A DNA stretch of 64,000 nucleotides from Bacteroides sp. (GTDB lineage Bacteria > Bacteroidota > Bacteroidia > Bacteroidales > Bacteroidaceae). The stretch spans positions 100,637-164,636 of the forward strand of contig JAJQDI010000015.1 in assembly GCA_021202275.1 (NCBI GenBank), given 5' to 3'. A program made the translations under genes and the position numbers. The notes under the pieces are model-generated. The model searched no databases, had not been told where the DNA came from, and saw nothing but the letters and a program-made list of their open reading frames with translations. The number at the start of each line of letters is the position of its first letter. Within the stretch, counting starts at the first letter, position 1. Shown in pieces: positions 33,769-42,617 of the stretch.

Positions 33769-35015
33769 CTACGCCATCGTAACATCGTCTGCTGGTAAAA
33801 TATCCTCATTGGGATGTATGGAAGCATAGTACTCGCCCAGAGAAGTCAGTTCGCCCTCTTTTTTTACCAGCATGGAGGTCCAGAGTCCGGCCATGGTCGG
33901 GCTACCGCTGAACCAGGCATACCGGAAGACTTCGGGCATAGATTCGTATTCAGTGAGCATAGGTTCGATGAAGTTGTCCCGGATCCACTCTTCGGAATAA
34001 CTGTTGGTTTCGGGACGGCCGGATACCACATTGTCGTCGCGCGGCGCAAACTCCGTCACCCACACCTTCTTTCCATAGGTATCCGCCAGTTCCTTCACCT
34101 GGTTGACATACGTAGTCGGAGCAGGTCCTACATAGAGGTGAGCCGCCACATAGTCGCAACGCAATCCCTGTTCCTGCACGCCTTTCATAAAGTCCTTCAT
34201 CCACTGACGGCCGGGCCAGGAAGTAGCGGGACTCACCAGTTTGATACCCGGGTCCAGTCCGTCACAGAGCTTTTTCCAGTCTTCCAGCGCCTGCTCCACC
34301 GTCATGTTGGCCTCCTCTTTCAGGTCGGGTTCATTGAATCCCAGTACATAGAAGACTTTTCCGTCGCGGTGGAGCTGATTCACAATGTCGATGTTGTTCT
34401 GGGTCACATTGCTGTGGCCCCAGAACATGGGTACAAATTCGGTATTCCGTGGTGCATAGGGATCCTGCGCGCCCGTGATGCCCCAGGTATAGTACCAGTG
34501 AGCTTTCAGCGTGATGAGGTTGGCCCACCACAGCCCGGTACTGGTACTGGTGCTGAATCCGCATCCGCGTTTGTAGGTCCTAGCTACTCCCGGACCGTTG
34601 CCGGAGGGACCTCCCACTCCGTTGGCACCGCTGGCAGTAGCCACAATGGTCATGGAAGAGTGACACCCTTTGATCAGATCCGGACCTTCGCCACGACCCA
34701 CGATACCGGCAATACAGTTCTTACCTGCCAGTACGGTCAGCGTTCCTTCGGAAGTACAACGTGTCACGCTGGCACCACTGCCGGTTCCGCTGTTGCGACC
34801 GACAATACCACCGGTCATACCGCAGTAGGCTTCCATGGTTGCGTTCACATAGCAATTGCAGACATACCCTGCTCGCGGTTCTCTCCCGCGATACCTCCCA
34901 GAATATCTCCGGTGTTGTCACTGAGGATAGTTCCTCTTACCTCCACATTCCCGATCGTACCGGTATTGTAACCCGTAACGGTACCGAAAGAGGCGGTGGT
35001 GTGTATATCCACCTG
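33769..35015 (-). pseudogene. Asl1-like glycosidase (Glyco_hydro_cc) with GLUG-like repeats, frameshifted and 5'-truncated
   Basis: The C-terminal 260 residues are a glycosyl hydrolase of the Asl1/GH128 type: VPMFWGHSNV, FYVLGFNEPD with the acid/base Glu, YVAAHLYVG and KVWVTEFAPRD with the nucleophile Glu. Upstream are GLUG-like repeats (GGIVGRNSGTGSG, AGIVGRGEG). At about 34868-34875 the frame shifts by one base in a GGG run (EQ|GYVCNCYVN), and the earlier repeats (GGIAGENRE) continue in another frame up to about 35015. There the frame opens without an ATG or signal peptide. Family members degrade beta-1,3-glucan or related polymers. The 1080-bp intact frame lacks an export signal, so it is probably nonfunctional. 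Confidence 0.75.
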
Positions 35016-35535
35016 ATCAAATTTAATATCGTGTATGGATTATGTTTACGAATATTACTCTGAGTGAACCATGTGATATTTTAATAACCAGGATAAATGA
35101 TGTGCTGAAAAGTGTAAAGACATCCTTTGTTCCCGCTTTTTTACTTACTTTTTAGGGGACGACTACTTTGCAAAAGAGTTAGTATCCTAAGCAGTAGGGA
35201 AGCCGGCGGTTTCACTACTACTTATTTTGGTTTCCGGTACTCCACACACCAGTTGCCGGTAATTCAAACCACTTAAAAGCCATATACAGACGGACAAACA
35301 AAGTAACCTGAGCTGAGTTAAATGCTGAAAGTCTATTTTCAAAAAACAAGCGACTCAGACAAATAACGCAATACAAGTCATCATGTCATAAAATCATTCC
35401 ATTCAGCAACTATTTGATTTCAGCTCATCTCTTCCGATCGCCTACAAGTACTGTCGCTATTTGGGTATATTCTTTAAAAACAGAAAAACGTATATAGTGT
35501 TATACCCTTAAGTTGGTATTCTTAGATGTTATATT
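35016..35535. other. Intergenic region, no gene seen
   Basis: About 520 bp between the glycosidase relic and nnr. Stops are frequent in all frames. Confidence 0.5.
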
Positions 35536-35543
35536 TACATTTG
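35536..35543 (+). promoter_or_regulatory. -7 box of nnr
   Basis: TACATTTG matches TAnnTTTG, 30 bp before the ATG at 35573. Confidence 0.6.
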
Positions 35544-35572
35544 TGAGTCAAATCTGAAAGCAAGAAAAGAAA

Positions 35573-37084
35573 ATGAAAATATTTCCTACTCACCTCGTCC
35601 AGAAGCTGGACGAATATACAATCGGGCATGCGCCCATCACGTCTATCGACCTGATGGAACGTGCCGCACAGGCTCTGACAGAAGCTATCGTACAGAAATG
35701 GGACTCTTCCGTACCGGTAACTGTATTTGCCGGACCGGGCAATAACGGAGGCGACGCACTGGCAGTGGCACGGATGCTGGCCGAACAGAAATATCACGTT
35801 GAAGTCTATCTTTTCAATCCGAAAGGTGAACTGTCTGCCGATTGCCGTACCAACAAGGAACTGGTAGATATGATGGATCACATCGCTTTCACAGAGGTTT
35901 CTACCCAGTTTGTTCCTCCTGTACTGACAGACAGGCACCTGGTCATAGACGGCCTTTTCGGATCAGGACTCCACAAACCCCTGACCGGAGGATTTGCCGC
36001 GGTAGTGAAATACATCAATTCTTCGCCGGGCACCGTGGTAGCTATAGATGTGCCCTCCGGACTGATGGGAGAAGACAATACGCTGAACGTACGTAGTCAC
36101 ATTGTACGGGCGGATGTTACGCTAACCCTGCAATTCCCGAAGCTCTCTTTCCTGTTTGCTGAGAATGCCGATCTGGTGGGTGAATGGGAAGTGATCGATA
36201 TAGGGTTGAGCCCGGAAGCCATAGAGAAGACAGAGACGGATTATTACCTGACAGAGGCGGAAGAGATCCACGCGATGATACGTCCCCGGAAAAAATTTGC
36301 CCACAAAGGCAATTTCGGACACGCGTTGCTGATTGCCGGATCGGCAGGCATGGCAGGACCCTCTATCCTGGGTGCCAGAGCCTGCCTGCGGTCGGGAGTA
36401 GGACTGCTCACGGTACATGCTCCGAAGGTAAATGTCCCTGTCTTACAAACGTCTGTACCCGAAGCGATGGTACTGGCGGACCCCAACCTGGAAGTATTCT
36501 CTACCCCTGTGGATACAGACGACTATCAGGCGTTAGGGATTGGCCCGGGACTGGGCAAAGAAGAAGAGACGGAACAGGCGCTGGTGGAACAACTGGCACT
36601 GTGCCAGATCCCTGTCGTTGCTGATGCAGATGCACTGAATCTGCTGGCCAACCAACGGAAAGCACTGCATACCTTACCGAAAGGCTCCGTACTCACTCCG
36701 CACCCGAAAGAGCTCGAACGTCTGGTCGGAAAATGCCAGAACTCTTACGAACGACTGATGAAAGCCCGGGAGTTGGCCCGTACCGCTCAGGTACATATTA
36801 TTCTGAAAGGCGCCTATACGGCTGTAATCGCTCCGGATGGAAAATGCCACTTTAATACAACAGGTAACCCGGGCATGGCTACGGGCGGTAGCGGAGATGC
36901 ACTCACGGGGATCGTACTGGCACTGCTGGCACAAAGTTATCCCGCGGACGAGGCAGCACGTATAGCCACCTACGCACACGGGCTGGCCGGGGATTTTGCC
37001 CGGAAGAAGTTCGGGGAAACGGCTATGACAGCAGGCGATATCGTTCAGGGTCTTCCGCTGGCCTGGAGGATGTTAAGCGAATAA
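35573..37084 (+). CDS. nnr: Bifunctional NAD(P)H-hydrate epimerase / ADP-dependent dehydratase
   Basis: A 503-residue repair enzyme for hydrated NAD(P)H. The N-terminal YjeF_N epimerase domain (about 1-215) shows SIDLMERAAQAL, FAGPGNNGGDALAVAR and VIDGLFGSGLHKPL. The C-terminal carbohydrate-kinase-like dehydratase domain (about 225-500) shows GHALLIAGSAGMAGPSILGA, VLTPHPKELERL and the anion hole GNPGMATGGSGDALTG with the catalytic Asp. The fusion and length are normal for the family. It has its own promoter, and the DUF4831 gene follows after 74 bp. Confidence 0.95.
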   Translation: MKIFPTHLVQKLDEYTIGHAPITSIDLMERAAQALTEAIVQKWDSSVPVTVFAGPGNNGGDALAVARMLAEQKYHVEVYLFNPKGELSADCRTNKELVDMMDHIAFTEVSTQFVPPVLTDRHLVIDGLFGSGLHKPLTGGFAAVVKYINSSPGTVVAIDVPSGLMGEDNTLNVRSHIVRADVTLTLQFPKLSFLFAENADLVGEWEVIDIGLSPEAIEKTETDYYLTEAEEIHAMIRPRKKFAHKGNFGHALLIAGSAGMAGPSILGARACLRSGVGLLTVHAPKVNVPVLQTSVPEAMVLADPNLEVFSTPVDTDDYQALGIGPGLGKEEETEQALVEQLALCQIPVVADADALNLLANQRKALHTLPKGSVLTPHPKELERLVGKCQNSYERLMKARELARTAQVHIILKGAYTAVIAPDGKCHFNTTGNPGMATGGSGDALTGIVLALLAQSYPADEAARIATYAHGLAGDFARKKFGETAMTAGDIVQGLPLAWRMLSE

Positions 37085-37158
37085 TGCTTAATTGCTTGCG
37101 GTTTTTCGAAGAAGTTGATTAACTTTGTTTTCGGAAAACCGTTAAAAACAAACCGGAA

Positions 37159-38217
37159 ATGAAGCAGGTTATTATGATATGGGCAGGGTTGATGTTGTGT
37201 ACAGCTACTGCCTCAGCACAAACGGAAGTCACGGCAGGAGTCATGCGTGGAAAGGACTATGGAGTTACCTATACACTGCCTAAATCGGAGATCCGGATCG
37301 AAGTGAAGGTAAACAAAGTGACTTATACTCCCGGAGAATTCAGCCGGTACGCAGATCGTTACCTGAGGCTGAACCATGTTTCGGGCGAACCTGAAGAATA
37401 CTGGGAACTCAAAAGCATGACTGTACAGTCTGCCGGAGTACCGGACAGTGAGAAGACTTATTTTGTGAAACTGAAGGATAAGACGGTAGCTCCGCTGATG
37501 GAACTGACCAAGGAAGGTATAGTCAAATCTATCAATATGCCTTACAGTTCTCCGTCGAAATCTACGCCCCCTTCTTCTACACCTGTTTCCACACGGAAAG
37601 TAAATCCGAAGGATTTCCTGACGGAAGAGATCCTGATGGCCAACTCTACCGCCAAAATGGCGGAACTTATCTCCAAAGAGATCTACAACATCCGGGAAAG
37701 CCGCAACGCGCTGATGCGCGGACAGGCGGACTATATGCCCGCGGATGGGGAACAAATGAAACTGATGCTGGCCAATCTGGAAGAGCAGGAACGGGCCATG
37801 ACGGAGATGTTTTCCGGTACCCACCATATAGAAGAGCGTGCGTTTGTGATCCGGGTGGTACCCGACCGGGAATACGATGAGGAAGTGGTATTCCGTTTCT
37901 CACGCAAATTGGGCATACTTGGCAAAGAAGACCTGGCAGGAGAACCGATCTATATAACGCTGAAAGATCTGAATGCGGTAGATATACCCGAAGACGATAA
38001 GAAGAAAAAAGTAAGCGGAGTGGCCTACAATGTACCGGGACGTGCCCGGGTGACGATCAAACAAGGGACTCAGCAATTGTACAGCGGAGAAATGCCCATT
38101 ACACAATTCGGAACCACTGAATACCTGGCACCGGCCTTGTTCAATAAGAAGTCTACCGTGAAAGTACTTTTCAATCCGGAGACAGGAGGGCTGATCAAAG
38201 TGGAGCGGGAAGAGTAA
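37159..38217 (+). CDS. DUF4831 family secreted protein
   Basis: A 352-residue protein with a signal peptide (about 1-20, ending ASAQ). The mature N terminus (GVMRGKDYGVTYTLPKSEI) and the layout with a central Pro/Ser linker (residues about 130-150) match DUF4831, a Bacteroidetes family of unknown function. A helix at about 155-220 precedes the second half with the FRFSRKLG and YNVPGRARV segments. It follows nnr with 74 bp between and is probably co-transcribed or closely linked. It is predicted periplasmic. Confidence 0.85.
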   Translation: MKQVIMIWAGLMLCTATASAQTEVTAGVMRGKDYGVTYTLPKSEIRIEVKVNKVTYTPGEFSRYADRYLRLNHVSGEPEEYWELKSMTVQSAGVPDSEKTYFVKLKDKTVAPLMELTKEGIVKSINMPYSSPSKSTPPSSTPVSTRKVNPKDFLTEEILMANSTAKMAELISKEIYNIRESRNALMRGQADYMPADGEQMKLMLANLEEQERAMTEMFSGTHHIEERAFVIRVVPDREYDEEVVFRFSRKLGILGKEDLAGEPIYITLKDLNAVDIPEDDKKKKVSGVAYNVPGRARVTIKQGTQQLYSGEMPITQFGTTEYLAPALFNKKSTVKVLFNPETGGLIKVEREE

Positions 38218-38346
38218 AGGGTTTTATTCTGTGTGACTTCATATCTCAGGATTGGTTTAGAGACCATATAATCCCACACTAAGCACAAATACAAAAAAGC
38301 CAATCATAAAAGTACTCCATGCCGGCAGATCATCATTGATAACTAA

Positions 38347-39042
38347 TCAATAGACAAGCGCCGCGATAAACAGGATCATAACAAACGGCAAAAAGAAAAC
38401 AAAAAGGAATCTGTTGCCAGAGCGCAAATAGCTTTTCATGGAATATCCCAAAGCATACCGCATGATCCCTATAAAAGCAAACACCCATACCGATCCAATA
38501 ACAAGGGTCGCGAATAAAAAGAATAGGATATGCTTGCCCCACACAAACATATAATCGCTACTTCCCACATAATAAATCGTATACTCCTCAACCTTCTGCG
38601 GACATTCCGATGAACCGAAATTGGTTTTACGGGTGATTACATGGCCTTCTTTTGTCGTAAATTCCAATATGGAGTAGTAATATTCCGTACTTTCCCCGTC
38701 ACTGTCCTGACTCCATTCGCTGGTCCAATCAACGACTGCCGCTTTATAGCATTCTCCAGCCAGGATCGCATGCATGCCTGAAAGGGTTTTGGACAAACAT
38801 ATAGAAGTCAGACTGATGGCCAATATACCCACAAAAAAGACGACCACCCAGATATAACCCATAGACATACACCCCATACTTTTTTTATCGGACGACTGCT
38901 TCTCCATGCGTCTCTTTATACCAAACGTAATGAAGAGAGAGAAGAGAATAAATCCGATAGCTCCATACCCATAAGGAGTTATCGTAAAAGAAGCAAGTGC
39001 CAGATAATTTATTCCCAAAGAAACAAGTAGCAGTAGTGCCAT
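38347..39042 (-). CDS. Hypothetical membrane protein, DUF3592-like
   Basis: A 231-residue protein with four hydrophobic segments (about 3-18, 24-40, 64-84 and C-terminal 165-230). Between the second and third pairs lies an extracytoplasmic beta-rich domain (residues about 95-155, YYYSILEFTTKEGHVIT, EYTIYYVGSSDYMFV), which resembles the DUF3592 layout. No function can be given. It is on the minus strand, convergent with DUF4831 and 61 bp from the PqqD-like gene upstream of it, and may be the last gene of that group. Confidence 0.65.
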   Translation of the reverse strand: MALLLLVSLGINYLALASFTITPYGYGAIGFILFSLFITFGIKRRMEKQSSDKKSMGCMSMGYIWVVVFFVGILAISLTSICLSKTLSGMHAILAGECYKAAVVDWTSEWSQDSDGESTEYYYSILEFTTKEGHVITRKTNFGSSECPQKVEEYTIYYVGSSDYMFVWGKHILFFLFATLVIGSVWVFAFIGIMRYALGYSMKSYLRSGNRFLFVFFLPFVMILFIAALVY

Positions 39043-39102
39043 AGTATGTCAGTTTCGTGTACGATTCTACGAAACAAGGATGCCTGGTCGGCACTTCTTT
39101 CC

Positions 39103-39438
39103 TTACAGGCGGTATCCGATCAGGTTGTCTTTCCTCAACTGCATGATGTAAGTAATTACACGAGCCTCATACCCTTCTTCCTGCCGGAAGTAGTCGCCCA
39201 GCAGTCCGAGAATCTCTCCCACCGTACGATTCCCGTCAATCAACTCCCAGACTGCCGTTCCATGTTCCTCCAGCGTAACGTGAACGAAAGGGGACATTCC
39301 TTTGGGAAGCAGGAAGCGTTGCATCCACTGCTTCTTAAAGCGAGGGATGCCCAGCCTGATACATTCTCCTTCCCGAGACACGGAAACGCGCTCATTCGGG
39401 TACGGAATGACTTCGAGCAGGTTTATCTTTCCGGACAT
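39103..39438 (-). CDS. PqqD family protein (stand-alone RRE)
   Basis: A 111-residue winged-helix protein of the PqqD family, the peptide-recognition element of RiPP pathways. Conserved parts are VTLEEHGTAVWELIDGNRTV and GEILGLLGDYFRQEEGYEARV. No radical SAM or precursor peptide gene is nearby, so it is either an orphan or has an unrelated role, as is common in Bacteroides. Its start is 12 bp downstream of the MFS transporter stop, indicating a two-gene operon. Confidence 0.85.
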   Translation of the reverse strand: MSGKINLLEVIPYPNERVSVSREGECIRLGIPRFKKQWMQRFLLPKGMSPFVHVTLEEHGTAVWELIDGNRTVGEILGLLGDYFRQEEGYEARVITYIMQLRKDNLIGYRL

Positions 39439-39449
39439 GACCTGTTGTA

Positions 39450-40853
39450 CTAAGACTTTTTGATGTTAGGTGCTTCCAGACCGTAACCGTGCAGTTTATC
39501 TTCCGCTTTGAGCCATATACCCAATAAAAAGGCAAAGACACCCAGACTGGCGAAAATAAGCATGGGCAGTGTATAATCATAATGTCCTGTAACAGCTACA
39601 TCTGGATTGGCATAATCCAGTGTCAGACCAATGACTATCGGGAAAGCCCATAATCCGATATTCTGTATCCAGAAAATAACGCTATAAGCGGAACCCAGAT
39701 AACGGTTTTCTACCAATTTGGGTACGGAAGGCCACAGAGCCGCGGGTACCAGAGAAAAAGATACACCCAGTACCAGAATGGCCAGATAAGAAATGATCAG
39801 ACTAGTGGTACTATCGGGCTGCAACGGATAGATAGCGAATATCAGGTGACAGGTAAAAACCAGTACCGAACCTATGATAAGCATGGTTGCTCCTTTGCCT
39901 TTCCGATCTAAGAACCATCCCAAAAGGGGGGTAAGTATCATGGCACCAATCGGGAACCAGGAAAATAGTTTGGAAGCATCCGTACTCGGAATACCCAGAC
40001 GATTTTCCAGCATACTGGTGGCAAACTTCTGGAAAGGGAAAATCGCGGAATAATAGAGTACACATAGAAAAGCGATGATGAGAAAAGGCTTGCTGGTAAA
40101 CAGAATACCCAGATCGCTGATCTTGAACGGATCTTCTTCCTCGGCTCCTGCCGCCTCTCCCAGCTGCTCATCGAGCCTGCGATCCATGAAGAAATAGACT
40201 AAGAATGTAAGCAGACCGATACACAGCAATCCGCAACAGACCGCTACCGGACGAACCACACTTTCGGTACCCCAAGAGGCGATCCAGGGAGACAGCCGGA
40301 ACACTGCAAAAACTCCCAGACGGGCAATAGCCATTTCCAGTCCCATGGCCAGCGCCATCTCTTTTCCGGTAAACCATTTCACAATGGCTTTGGACACCGT
40401 GATACCTGCCATTTCTACTCCGCAGCCAAAAATAGCAAATCCAACACAAGCCAGCTTGGCCGTCGCGGGAAAAGAGACCCAGAAAGAATTAAAGAAATCG
40501 TAAAGGGCATTCCCTTCCGTGAAATAAGAGCTGATGGCATATAGTTTGATACCTCCTCCCACGATCATGACCACTGCCGAAAGAAGAGCGGTAAATCGTA
40601 CGCCCATCTTATCCAGAATAATCCCGGCAAAGATCAGGAACAGGACAAATACATTCAGAAAGTATTCGGAGCCGGCAAAAGTCCCATACGTACCCGCGCT
40701 CCATCCCAGTTGATTTTCGAGCAGGGTCTGCAAAGGAGACAATACGTCAATGAACATATAAGCGAAAAACATGGTGGAGGCGATCAGAAGAAGGGCAGTC
40801 CACCGCAGCACGGAAGAGTCGCGCATGGTTACAGTGAGTTTGTCGGTACTCAT
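39450..40853 (-). CDS. MFS transporter
   Basis: A 467-residue transporter with 12 predicted membrane helices split by a central loop (residues about 225-250, DEQLGEAAGAEEEDPFK). MFS features include GIILDKMGVRFTALL after helix 2 and GWFLDRKGKGATMLI in the second half. The substrate is not identifiable; the best guess is an organic anion or nucleoside. It is transcribed together with the PqqD family gene downstream. Confidence 0.88.
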   Translation of the reverse strand: MSTDKLTVTMRDSSVLRWTALLLIASTMFFAYMFIDVLSPLQTLLENQLGWSAGTYGTFAGSEYFLNVFVLFLIFAGIILDKMGVRFTALLSAVVMIVGGGIKLYAISSYFTEGNALYDFFNSFWVSFPATAKLACVGFAIFGCGVEMAGITVSKAIVKWFTGKEMALAMGLEMAIARLGVFAVFRLSPWIASWGTESVVRPVAVCCGLLCIGLLTFLVYFFMDRRLDEQLGEAAGAEEEDPFKISDLGILFTSKPFLIIAFLCVLYYSAIFPFQKFATSMLENRLGIPSTDASKLFSWFPIGAMILTPLLGWFLDRKGKGATMLIIGSVLVFTCHLIFAIYPLQPDSTTSLIISYLAILVLGVSFSLVPAALWPSVPKLVENRYLGSAYSVIFWIQNIGLWAFPIVIGLTLDYANPDVAVTGHYDYTLPMLIFASLGVFAFLLGIWLKAEDKLHGYGLEAPNIKKS

Positions 40854-40970
40854 ATCTTTATTTTATTGGTTTGACTCAACGTATAATATGTAAAAAAACA
40901 TGGCTGCAAGCTTCCTGTAGGAGCCGACAGCCATGTCCCATCTTATTTGTTCCGATATAGCATCGGTATG

Positions 40971-41336
40971 TTATTCCGCTACGATCTCAGCATCTTCTGC
41001 CGGAGCAGTCAGATCCAACGCGGGAGCAGCTGTTCCCTGAGGTACAGTGTAAGGATTGGTAATTTCATCCTCCAGAGCCTGTTGCTGGATATATCCTCCG
41101 CCATCCACTACATCGCGTGGAAGAACATACGCGATCGCGATACTCATCACTACCATAAACGCGGCCAGTCCCCAGGTCACCTTTTCCAGAATATCTGTAG
41201 TCTTACGTACTCCCATGATCTGATTGGAAGATGCGAAGCTGGATGCCAGACCACCTCCTTTAGAGTTCTGGATCAGCACAATGAAGCACATCAGGCCGGC
41301 AGCGATCAATGTCAGGATAAGGAATAATAAATACAT
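40971..41336 (-). CDS. secG: Preprotein translocase subunit SecG
   Basis: A 121-residue SecG with two membrane helices (about 3-22 and 52-72). The conserved loop LIQNSKGGGLASSFASSNQIMGVRKTTDILEK lies between them (marker segment SKGGGLASSF). An acidic, Ala/Pro-rich C-terminal extension is typical of Bacteroidetes SecG. It is the last gene of the pdxA-regulator-lptE-TPR-secG run. Confidence 0.95.
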   Translation of the reverse strand: MYLLFLILTLIAAGLMCFIVLIQNSKGGGLASSFASSNQIMGVRKTTDILEKVTWGLAAFMVVMSIAIAYVLPRDVVDGGGYIQQQALEDEITNPYTVPQGTAAPALDLTAPAEDAEIVAE

Positions 41337-41342
41337 ATTTCT

Positions 41343-42095
41343 TTATTTTGATTGAGTGTTAATAATCAATTTTTCCAAAAATCTGATTTGGTCTGCAAAG
41401 TAAGCATTTTTTTTTGGATATTTCAAACTTAATTTTTTAATTATTTCAAGAGCTTTGGAATATCTCTTCTGTCTGACATATATTTTGGCCAAAGTCTCCG
41501 TGAAATAGCTATCATCTTCACTTTCCGCGTCCGCATCGGAATTTCCCACGGGTTGTATTTCCTCTTCGTGGAAAACCGGTTCGGGCCGCGGGGCAGATCC
41601 TTCTTCTGTACGGGAGATAAAGTCATCAATCAGGGATTGCCCGCGAAGCGCCGGAACATCGTCGGCTGGCTGATCTGCCGACAGATCTTCCCGCAACAGA
41701 TACGCCGTATAATCGCCGGCATACTCCAAAGGTACCACCGGATCTTCCTGAGGGATGTTTGCCAGGAAAGCATCAATCAGCATCAGCGTTCGGTCGATGG
41801 CCGGTTCCTCTTGCCACAGAGCCGTGAGCTCACCAGCTTGTTGCTTCTTGTGCAGTCTGAAGCGATCGCCTTCTACCAGTTCGAAAAGCATACGCCTGTC
41901 TGCCACATGCAGGATCGATTGCCGCAATTCTTCCCCAAAAGTAGCTTCGTGCAACAAAAAAAGATTCCTGAGCAGCAACAAGCGGGCAGACTGGAAATAG
42001 GGATAACGGGCAACCAGCGTACGCAGTTCGTACAGCGTATCTTTGTCGAGCATCTCCGGACGACGAACCCACTGGTGGAATTGGGAAGAGATCAT
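41343..42095 (-). CDS. Conserved TPR-containing protein
   Basis: A 250-residue cytoplasmic protein with no signal peptide. The N-terminal helical domain (LVARYPYFQSARLLLLRNLF) and the C-terminal TPR-like unit (FTETLAKIYVRQKRYSKALEIIKKLSLKYPKKNAYF) flank an acidic, Pro-rich linker at about residues 135-195. The gene is conserved in this position (lptE-TPR-secG) in Bacteroidales. The role is unknown; a link to envelope biogenesis is inferred from its neighbours. Confidence 0.8.
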   Translation of the reverse strand: MISSQFHQWVRRPEMLDKDTLYELRTLVARYPYFQSARLLLLRNLFLLHEATFGEELRQSILHVADRRMLFELVEGDRFRLHKKQQAGELTALWQEEPAIDRTLMLIDAFLANIPQEDPVVPLEYAGDYTAYLLREDLSADQPADDVPALRGQSLIDDFISRTEEGSAPRPEPVFHEEEIQPVGNSDADAESEDDSYFTETLAKIYVRQKRYSKALEIIKKLSLKYPKKNAYFADQIRFLEKLIINTQSK

Positions 42096-42617
42096 TTACC
42101 AGTTTGCTACAGTTGCATTAAAGATCTGTTCGGTTATCTCTTTGGTCATTTCAGCAATATACGTATCCTGCACATCGGTCAGCAGTTGCCGGGAATCGTA
42201 GGTACGGAACGCAGAGAATTGCTGCTCGAAGTCCTCATCGTGATTGGTATTATTCACAAAACGCACATTCACCGTGATGGTCAGCTTGGTTTCCGAAGAA
42301 TACCCATCTGCCTGCACAGCCTGGTTGTATTGATTGTAGCCCGTGATCTCTCCCTCAATATCGAGATCCCCTCCCCGGTTGACGAGTTGCAGGCGGGTCT
42401 GACGAACAAAGATATCTTTCAGATCGTCGTTGAACTGAGTGGCCAGCGGCGCATATACATAGTCCGATTTCATGGGAAAGTCGGCAATAGAGATGGTCTT
42501 CACCCGATCGTAATTGATGGAAGAGCCATTGAATTTATAAGATACGGTACACGAATTGACCACTACCGAGATATACACGATACCAGCAAGGCGTGTCATT
42601 ATGTTAATCCAGTTCAT
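42096..42617 (-). CDS. lptE: LPS assembly lipoprotein LptE
   Basis: A 173-residue outer-membrane lipoprotein (lipobox VVNSC, Cys23) of the Bacteroidetes LptE type, partner of LptD in LPS delivery to the surface. Diagnostic segments are YKFNGSSINYDRVKTISIADFP and the C-terminal helix EMTKEITEQIFNATVANW. The chosen start overlaps the sigma54-regulator gene by 14 bp. Met7 at 42599 would give a shorter signal and no overlap. Confidence 0.88.
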   Translation of the reverse strand: MNWINIMTRLAGIVYISVVVNSCTVSYKFNGSSINYDRVKTISIADFPMKSDYVYAPLATQFNDDLKDIFVRQTRLQLVNRGGDLDIEGEITGYNQYNQAVQADGYSSETKLTITVNVRFVNNTNHDEDFEQQFSAFRTYDSRQLLTDVQDTYIAEMTKEITEQIFNATVANW

